Shown: positions 56,690 to 64,000 of the stretch, one piece after another
Layout: each line of letters begins with the position of its first letter
How positions within the stretch are numbered: the first letter of the stretch is position 1
The notes under the pieces: model-generated
Told to the model about the DNA's origin: nothing
Database searches by the model: none
The model's input: the letters and a program-made list of their open reading frames with translations, nothing else
Position numbers and translations under genes: made by a program
NCBI GenBank assembly: GCA_029851415.1
Contig: CM056742.1
Coordinates: 56,360,454 to 56,424,453, forward strand
Origin: Eretmocerus hayati
Taxonomy: Eukaryota; Arthropoda; Insecta; Hymenoptera; Aphelinidae
DNA: 64,000 bases
Direction of reading: 5' to 3'

Positions 56690-59655
56690 TCAGATTTCGG
56701 ATAGAAGCTTAGACAGTACTGATTCTTTAACGACTGGGTTCAGTAGTAGCCCATCTCTGGCAGCCCTCGATCGCCAGTTCAAAACCTCTTCACGGAGTAG
56801 AATATCACGAATCTTATTCTTGAAACCCTGAGAGTGTTTTAAGTCAAATACTGTATCCGGAGCTTTGACATTTATAAACGCTGATGCTGTGATATGGAAA
56901 GAGTTTTCCATGGTCTTAGTTCGCGGAGTTGCATACAGAAGAGGCCCGGGCGTATTTCTGGTTGAGCTACGTAGGTCGGCTGCTTGAGACCTGAGTTTGA
57001 AAAACTTAGCTAGGTAAGCGGGTTGTTTTGACGAGATGATGTTAAAGGCAAGTAACGATAGTAGATACTTCCGACGGTTCTCAACGGAAAGCCAGCCAAG
57101 CGCAAGGCGGTAGGGCGTCACAGGCGCTGTCCAGGGTATATTACCGTAAACGAAACGAACGCACGCATTCATGAGGCGATGGAGTTTCAAGTTTTGTTCA
57201 TCTGATACATCATTATAGACAGCACAAGCGTAATCAAAATAGGGAAATATGAGTGTCTCAACAAGACGATGTTTGAGATTCTGATTCAGAGATTTCTTGT
57301 GAAACCTCAATGTGTAGAGGGAGCCATGCACGCGACTGCATAGTGAATTCACGTGTTTTCTCCAACTTAGATTAGATTGAAGCTGGACCCCAAGATCAGT
57401 AACTTGGTTGGATAGAGGGATATTGACTCCATTGATAATCAGAGGTGGCAAGTTTGATGACTCAATGGAGCGTGTGAAAGCTGAGCTCCCAAGCACAATG
57501 AATTTAGTTTTATCAGGATTGAGTTTGATTGAATTCGCACGAGCCCACATAAATACTCTACCAGCGTCTTCACACAGTAGGCGAATATGATCATGTTGGT
57601 CAAATGGTCGGCACTGAAGATAAATTCGGGTGTCATCTGCATAAATTCCATGTCGGGTATGACAAAGAATTCTGGGTAGATCATTTATAAATATGGTGAA
57701 TAAAAGGGGACCTAGAACACTCCCTTGCGGGACACCTGCGAAGGTTCTGATGGCATCGGATGGATTACCATTTTCATCACGAACAGACTGTCGTCTCCCT
57801 GATAGGTAAGTCGCAAACCACCTAATGACGGTGTCGCAGCAGTTGAGTGAACGGAGTTTTTTGAGGACTAGCTTGTGTGATACAGTATCAAAAGCCTTTG
57901 AAAAGTCAAATAAAATAAGTGCAGTAACTAAACGCTGGTCGACGCCACGGCGAACTTCTTCAGTGAAGCCCAAGAGGGCAGTTTGAGTCGAGTGGTGTGA
58001 TCGAAACCCCGATTGGTGTTCGTCAAGCAGGTTATTCTTTGTTTAATATGATACTAATTGTTTGTGTATGATACGTTCAAGGAGTTTCGAAATTTCAGAT
58101 AATAGGGCAATAGGGCGGGTGTCTGATGGCGAGGAGGGAGGATGACATTTCGCGAGTGGAATGACGGTCGCTATTTTCCAGCAGTCAGGAAATTCCCCAG
58201 TTTCTACTGAAGCGTTGAATAGGTCAATCAAATGCGTCCGAAGAGTTGGGTAAGCTGCTTTGAGCATAGTAGTGCTAATCGAGTCAGATCCAGAACAGTT
58301 TTTAGTGGCTTTCGCAAGGGCTTGATCTACATCCTCACCAGTGATGATAGGTTGGAATTTGGAGGAATCTGGGATCTCAGTTTTTAAAGGTGTAGTTAGA
58401 ACCTCAGAAATATCAGAAGGATGAAGCGATGATGTTTGACAGGAGATGGCAGCAAAGTGAGCATTCAGAGCATCTGAAGAGAAATATCGTAGTGGGGAGG
58501 GAGGTTCTGGTGGAGTGACGCCCATGCTCCCTAGATTTCGCCATAGAGACTTAGGATCAGCTGCTTTATCAAGTAAAGAAGACAGGTACTCATTTTTGGA
58601 TGTGTCAATTCTGTTACTCACAGTTGAGCGAAGATTCCTATACTGTAGGATATCAGAAGTTTTTTTATATAACTTCGCACGCCTGTAAGCAGCGTCTCTT
58701 GCGGACATGAGGGAACGTATATCAGCTGAGACCCACGGCTTCTGCTGAGCGCGTATCGTTATATTTTTTATTGGGGCGCAGTGATCAAAACATTCAAGCA
58801 GACTTCGTGATAGGGAAAGAGCAGTTGACGAGACATGAGGTTATGCGGAACAAGTTAGATCAAGGCATGCTTCTTTTGATTGGCTCAGTCTCAGTTCTAA
58901 GTCAGCGTGAAGGGCAGCTTTATCTAAGTTTTTCAAGTTTCTCGTTGAGATGAACTTAGGCTGAACCGCGAGTGACGGAAGATTGAATTCAAGTGAAATT
59001 AAGTCGTGCTGCAAAGGGCACTTCAGTCTTATTGTAAGAGCGGACAAATCTCAAAGAAGGAACAATAAAAAGGTCAAGCCAAGTGTCACTACTGAAGCCA
59101 TCTGCATGGATAGTATGATGAGTAGGTTCAGATGGGACAAGTTCCAGGCCATATGTTAGAAGAAGGTCGCGGAAGTAGTTCGAATCCTGATGTTCTCGGT
59201 GCATTGGAAAATTGAAGTCACCACTTATAATAAGATTCGGATAGCTAGATACATATTTGTTAATGTTGTCAAATAGTTTGGTAGGGTATGCCGCATGCGG
59301 ACGACGATATACGACAACTACTAGGACTTTGGTACATTCCCATTTGACTTCTACAAACATGAATTCGGGTGTGTTGTCGAACTGGGGGTCGGAGCAAGCT
59401 ATAATCCTGGATTGGTAACAGTTTTTAACATAGAGACCTACCCCTCCTCCCTCCTTGCCAGCACGATCGTGATGAAGAAAGTCAAAGCCCTCGAGTGCGA
59501 AGATAGAGGTGGATCTACCTGGCTCAATGAAAGTTTCACTCAACGCGATGGCATCGACTGAGTTGTGTGACGTTAAGAAGAATTCAAGATCATTGAAATG
59601 TGTTGCTAGGCGGTTTATGTTACTGTGACACAGTGTAAAATGACGCTTTGAGTTT
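56690..59655 (-). pseudogene. LINE ORF2: endonuclease-reverse transcriptase, broken
   Basis: Would nick target DNA and copy the element RNA into it. The endonuclease begins near 59640 with HSNINRLATHF, then LSETF, GGGVGLYV, GDFN and SDTWLDLF (59543-58989), typical of the AP-endonuclease fold. The frame shifts between about 59050 and 58990. It continues in the reverse transcriptase frame with TAA stops at 58841-58843 and 58043-58045. Reverse transcriptase motifs are PLAKCHPPSSPSDTRPI, LLDEHQSGFR, FDFSKAFD, GVPQGSVLGPLLF and YADD (57632-57643), so catalytic Asp residues are retained. The C-terminal part has TPYRLALGWL and ends at 56690. Frames that look separate at 58043-58708 and 56690-57973 are one frame split by a stop. 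Confidence 0.9.
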
Positions 59656-59681
59656 CAGGCGTATGTCTGAGCAAGTGATTT

Positions 59682-61134
59682 TCAGATTTTTTGTTGATGC
59701 TGCTGTTGTTGTTGGTTTTGAGGATGCTGATTTTGGAACGGTTGAGAATGTACCTGGCTGGACTGTGCGTAGGGTGCTTGTGATAGAGGAGTCAACTGGG
59801 ATTGAGTTGGCAATGTAAAATTTGATTGATTGGATGTAAAAAGTAGAGGAACGTCGGCATGATTTTGTTGTTGAGGAAGGGTGTAAGTAGAACTGAGATT
59901 CGGAACTGGTTGACTAGCGATACTTGAAGGTATCGGATTGTTCCGAGGATTCAGGTGGCCTCGAAAGTCAGCACTTGCGCCCTGGTTTGGATTTTGAGGC
60001 TGATGAACAACTCGAGGTTCAAGATTAACCAACTCTGCGATTGAGTGGACGGGAATAAGCTCAGAATCACGATCAGGCCTCATGCACACAACGAGGTTTC
60101 TTACCGTGGGGCGCAAATAGTTTAGTTCCTATCGCTTTAGTATATGCAGCTTGGAACAGCTCATGGACGGGGCGAGGCCAGAGAGGTGTAACAAAGATTT
60201 TGCGTGAGCCACCTTGATTGAAAATTGATTGAGACGTGTGATCTCTCAAATTATTTGCTCTAGACATTACTTCATTCCGCACCGATGGCGAGATAAGTTT
60301 AACTACTACCGAGAAGAAATCATTTGGTTGCTTTTTTTGCGTTTGCGAAATAGATTGTGAGGTTTGTTGCGTTACGTTGCGTGTGGAGGTAGGCCATACT
60401 CTGGTTGAGGTGATGAATTTCAAGTGATCTTGAGCAGTCATTGCTGTGAAGACATTCTGAATTGCTAACGAGATATTATTTGAGTAATTGAGTGGTATGC
60501 CTGAGATACGCAGTTCACAAGAATCAGTGAGGAGCTCTTTTGAGCTCATGTGACTTAGGGCTTCACGAACCTCGGTTATCTGAGTTTGAGTTACACGGTC
60601 TGAGCTAGCAGCTGAGGATTCAAGGTTGTTCAAACGTACAGATAATGAGTCGAAGCGTGAGTCTATGGACTGCTCAAATGGTACAAAGTGTTGTTTATGC
60701 CAATTGGCAAACCACGCAGGCATGTCGTCACCCATGGTTGAAGACTCCGGGCAGGTTATTTTCAGTGCGCGTGAGGTTGATGGTGAAGGAGGAGTGAGTT
60801 GATCAGGCGATCGTTTGCGGTTTTGCGCGGGAGTTACTTCTGAATTTTGAGTGCTTTGAAACGGTGATGTATCTTCGAGAGTAGGTGAGACAGGTATCAC
60901 GCAATCAGGTTTTGAACTGGCGGGAGGTGCGAGAGATTCTACTGTTTCAGACGTGTTGAGAAGTTGAGACTGATTGTTATCACAATTCGCGCAGATGTGT
61001 AAATCTATGTTCCACTTCCAGACACCTTTCAAACACGCGTAGTGAAAACGTTTACTGCACAACTTGCAAATGCGTACCGATCTACTGCCTTGCTCAATCG
61101 AAAAGTTACAAGCTGGGCATGTACGATCATTCAT
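59682..61134 (-). pseudogene. LINE ORF1: PHD-finger RNA-binding protein, frameshifted
   Basis: Likely nucleic-acid-binding chaperone of the LINE particle. Residues 6-51 form a C4HC3 PHD-type finger (C6, C9, C23, C26, H31, C34, C48, C51). A Pro/Ser-rich linker follows to about residue 130, a short coiled coil near 155-175 (FDSLSVRLNNLESS), and a region from about 200 with CELRISGIPL and FFSVVVKL that looks like an RRM-type fold. The frame shifts near 60110; the continuation (60116-59682) is Gln/Pro-rich and ends in a run of glutamines. ORF2 follows within about 40 bp. Confidence 0.82.
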
Positions 61135-63249
61135 ACCGTGTCTGATTCAGTAAGCAAAGAAGTATGGACAGAAAAATACAGTTTAAACATAAGCTCGACA
61201 GCTGTCAGTTAGTTATATATGAGTGTATATATACACGCAGTGATTGGAAGAATCACGCGTTGTCCAAAACTCTCGTACACAGAAACATAGATATACTCGA
61301 CGCACGGCAAGTGTCAATTGTTATACGTGATATCGCAGTAGTAAACAAACCGAATTATGAGCTGGCATAACTGCTGTACTACTCGCTTACACTCGATTCA
61401 CACACATTTACACACAAAAGTGCAATATACCGAATGGTCTGCTAAAACTTCTTCGGAAAGAACGAGCTTATGCATTAGATGGATGATTTGTCATTCGGAA
61501 AATTGTGCATACACTGATAGGTGATCCGATGAGCACACTTACATAGGATGCCTCTACGGCACAGGGCGAGACACTCACACGAAAACACAACCACTATGTA
61601 ACTTTGAAAAATTGCACTGAACTTTTTCGTGTATAGGCCGGTAACAAACTGACACTTGATTCTTCAGGCTGCAGCGGGCTGCCACATTTTATGTACCAAA
61701 CAGTAGAACAAAGTTGTAGAACTGACGAGTTCATTAAATCTGTGTGGATCGGTTACCAGCCATGTAGATAATCGCCGACATTCACAAGTACAGAGCAATA
61801 TGGCGACAAGCAGCCTTCAATGCTGACGATTTATTGTCAGGCAAAAACCTCACACCCTGGCCCAGTAAGTCGAGCCATGTCTTGTATGCTCGAAGAGATG
61901 AGAGCCAGCTGGTGGAGGAATGCCTGAAAACAGATTTCTCCCTCTCAGGAGTGAAAAAACCAGGTCAAATCGAGTTTCAAGTGGGAGCCGAAGTAAAGCA
62001 CGTCTAGTCACGATACTCACCAGAGAGAGTGTATGTCAGGAGAGTCAATGTGAGAGAACACTGATTCTAATCAGTTGTAAGAAAAAATAATGTTCGTTCA
62101 TTAGCACCTCAAGGTAATCAACTAGATGAATTTCCGAACTATGAAATGGTTTTATTACTGTGACAGATTCAGAGGAAATATGGCATATTTAAAGGGGATT
62201 GAAATGTGGCCATTACTACAGCATCACTATGAGACTTTATGATCGCTGCCCAAGTCGATCAAGATGTATGTGGATCGCAGGTCCGTATCTACTTATTCCT
62301 AGATAGTTCTGAATAATAGCTGATGGCAAGAAAACTAAGAGATCTGGTACATGGTAATATTGTCGCTAATATTGGAGGAGTAATGAATCTCTACCTTCCC
62401 ACAGGTGTTTGCGATCTGGGATGCTTTGAAACGTCAAGAAAGGGGGAAAAAATGCTCACAAAAATCTGTTAGTAACTTGATATGGAGGGGTGTCTTTGGC
62501 AGCAAGTTTTCGCTATACACTCTTTAGGATTGACGCTAAACACCCAACATTAAGATCAGTGCTCATGAATTGAAGTTCGGTGAGACTGATATTATCAGTA
62601 TTCTGCAACTGAGAATTCATGCCTAATCAAATTCGTTCTTATTCCCACAGGGTCCAAGAAAGAGCATCACCATGTAAACTGTACACGATAAATTTGAAAG
62701 AAGATCACTAATAAGAATGACAATAAAAAGATGATAGGTTACAATTTAAGGGATGCGTGTGATTTGTCTGGCAATATCTACAAGCTCATGTGAAAATGGC
62801 AGAATAATGGTAAATGAATTCGAAATTTGCTGGATCATAACTATAGCTCATTTCATATTTCATTTTCTTCAGCCTGTGTCTGAGATTGGACAAGTTTCTA
62901 AGTACTTTTCACCCATGAAAGAACTTACAGATCAATTTTATCAAACTTCAATTTTCTTACAATTGTGCTAAACGGCAATGGATTGAATTTAATCCTTGAT
63001 ATCGATTCTGAATTTCAGAATAGAATCACAAATAAAATCAACTAATTGCTGTATACTATCCTATCATCATGCAATGCAATACAACATAGAGCTCTTGAAA
63101 TGGCAAAACGACGCGTGGTTATGAAACGAGCAATTAGAAGACTTGATCAATCGTCTACTTGCATGACAGATTTTGACTCACTTGCATTTCTCAGAGCAAC
63201 CCTAATAGAGCGAGCGGGGCGTGGCGCCATCCAGTGTCAGCATTCATAG
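61135..63249. other. LINE 5' region then non-coding stretch
   Basis: The first few hundred bases probably belong to the LINE 5' UTR, but no boundary is visible. Small frames at 62753-62971 and 63046-63249 have no recognised family. Confidence 0.35.
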
Positions 63250-64000
63250 CATGCATACCCTGCTGCAAAAGATCGATTGGGATGGATTGAAAACCAATCG
63301 AATCCTATCGGGATGAATACATTTCAATCGGTTCTATCATTCAACCGGCGAGAGCAGTATTGGAATTCAATGCAGATCAATCGAACAAAGACCCAATCAA
63401 GCTGAATCCTGAATTGTAGAATTGGGATCAACACTGCCAATAGAATTCTATACTGTTGATGAGGATTGATGTAAGCGAATATAATCCAATACTAGTATTC
63501 AGCATAGGATCGGACACGGAAGGATGGATGGAAGATCTTTGCTGGTTCAATATGTTTTAATGAACCGATTCAGTATTGGAATCAATCTAATTGAATAATG
63601 GATCTCGTCTCCCACTGCTCTATCGAGATCAATGCTTCAGAAAGTGATTCGATTCGCGAAACGATACTAATTGTCTATCCTAACCAATCCCGAATGACAG
63701 GATTGGATTTCACCTTTTGAACACTATTATTTCTACATTCCTCAATCGAACTGAATAATTCTCTGCAGTACTGGGTGTATAATAACCTTGCTCATTCCTA
63801 TCCGTTTCAATCATGAATGGACAGATTCGAGTCGAATTATGCCTGGATCAATTCCAATCATCCCCCTATCACCTATTGCGTGATTGACAAATCGAGCTGA
63901 GTACTACAAAATCGGATTGAAATCGTGGATGCATGATTATTCTATCCTTCCCAATACTCATAATCAGTATTGAACTCCGCTAGATTTCATATATTTCAAT
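63250..64000. repeat. Field of short self-complementary ATTGG/CCAAT words
   Basis: Words such as GATTGGGAT, ACCAATCGAATCC, CAGTATTGGAAT, ATCCAATACTAG and ACCAATCCCGA recur in both orientations to the edge of the window. A short similar patch (GATTGGTTGTCCTAACCAATC, near 2300) lies in the spacer of the 1792-3096 inverted repeat. Could be the edge of an element cut by the window. Confidence 0.35.

Larger units (their letters stand above)
56421..61134 (-). mobile_element. Disabled LINE (CR1/Jockey-like), nearly full length
   Basis: Reading right to left: ORF1 with a PHD-type finger, ORF2 with AP-type endonuclease and reverse transcriptase, a 3' UTR of about 270 bp, and a terminal short tandem repeat (ATTG)n at 56421-56445. 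The 5' boundary beyond 61134 is not resolved. No target duplication was found. ORF1 has a frameshift, and ORF2 has a frameshift and two in-frame TAA stops, so the copy is inactive. It is a different family member from the LINE split at 9295-32870. Confidence 0.88.

Overview
The window looks like eukaryotic, invertebrate and probably arthropod nuclear DNA. It is AT-rich with no operons and carries animal-type transposable elements: LTR retrotransposons, a LINE whose ORF1 begins with a PHD-type finger, foldback elements, satellites and minisatellites. I recognise no host gene. Species cannot be told from the sequence. No homology search or alignment was run; every family call rests on motifs, repeats and junctions read by eye.

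Layout. 1-3100: degenerate short repeats, a 76-bp tandem array between TTATGACGACC sites, and a diverged inverted repeat (1792-3096). 3551-7513: minus-strand LTR element remnant with a 3' LTR (TGTGACGG...CCGTCACA) abutting a polypurine tract, followed inward by an unidentified 711-codon open frame and an opposing Gag-like fragment. 9295-32870: a nested stack. An old 5'-truncated minus-strand LINE was split twice, by a 5.2-kb foldback element (9420-14633) in its 3' UTR and by a 17.6-kb LTR retrotransposon (14985-32633) in its ORF2. The LINE reading frame is restored when the LTR element and one copy of its 4-bp duplication ACCT are removed.

The LTR element has near-identical LTRs, a tRNA-Leu primer-binding site and an intact Gag with two zinc knuckles. 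It has no pol or env and no convincing polypurine tract at its 3' LTR. Its 13-kb interior holds a Foldback-like element, four tandem arrays, and a 36-bp satellite cut by a 492-bp foldback.

32900-44700: non-coding DNA with a perfect 160-bp-arm palindrome, a roughly 120-bp minisatellite, another diverged inverted repeat and a piggyBac-like end. 44714-53555: an 8.8-kb foldback element related to the 5.2-kb one. 56421-61134: a disabled minus-strand LINE with ORF1, endonuclease and reverse transcriptase.

The most unusual system is the foldback family at 9420-14633 and 44714-53555. Both members share CCCT termini, arrays of CAGCTG words, and in each arm a tRNA-like module with RNA polymerase III box A, box B and a T-run, reading outward. 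Each shows palindromes nested within palindromes, and neither encodes a recognisable transposase.
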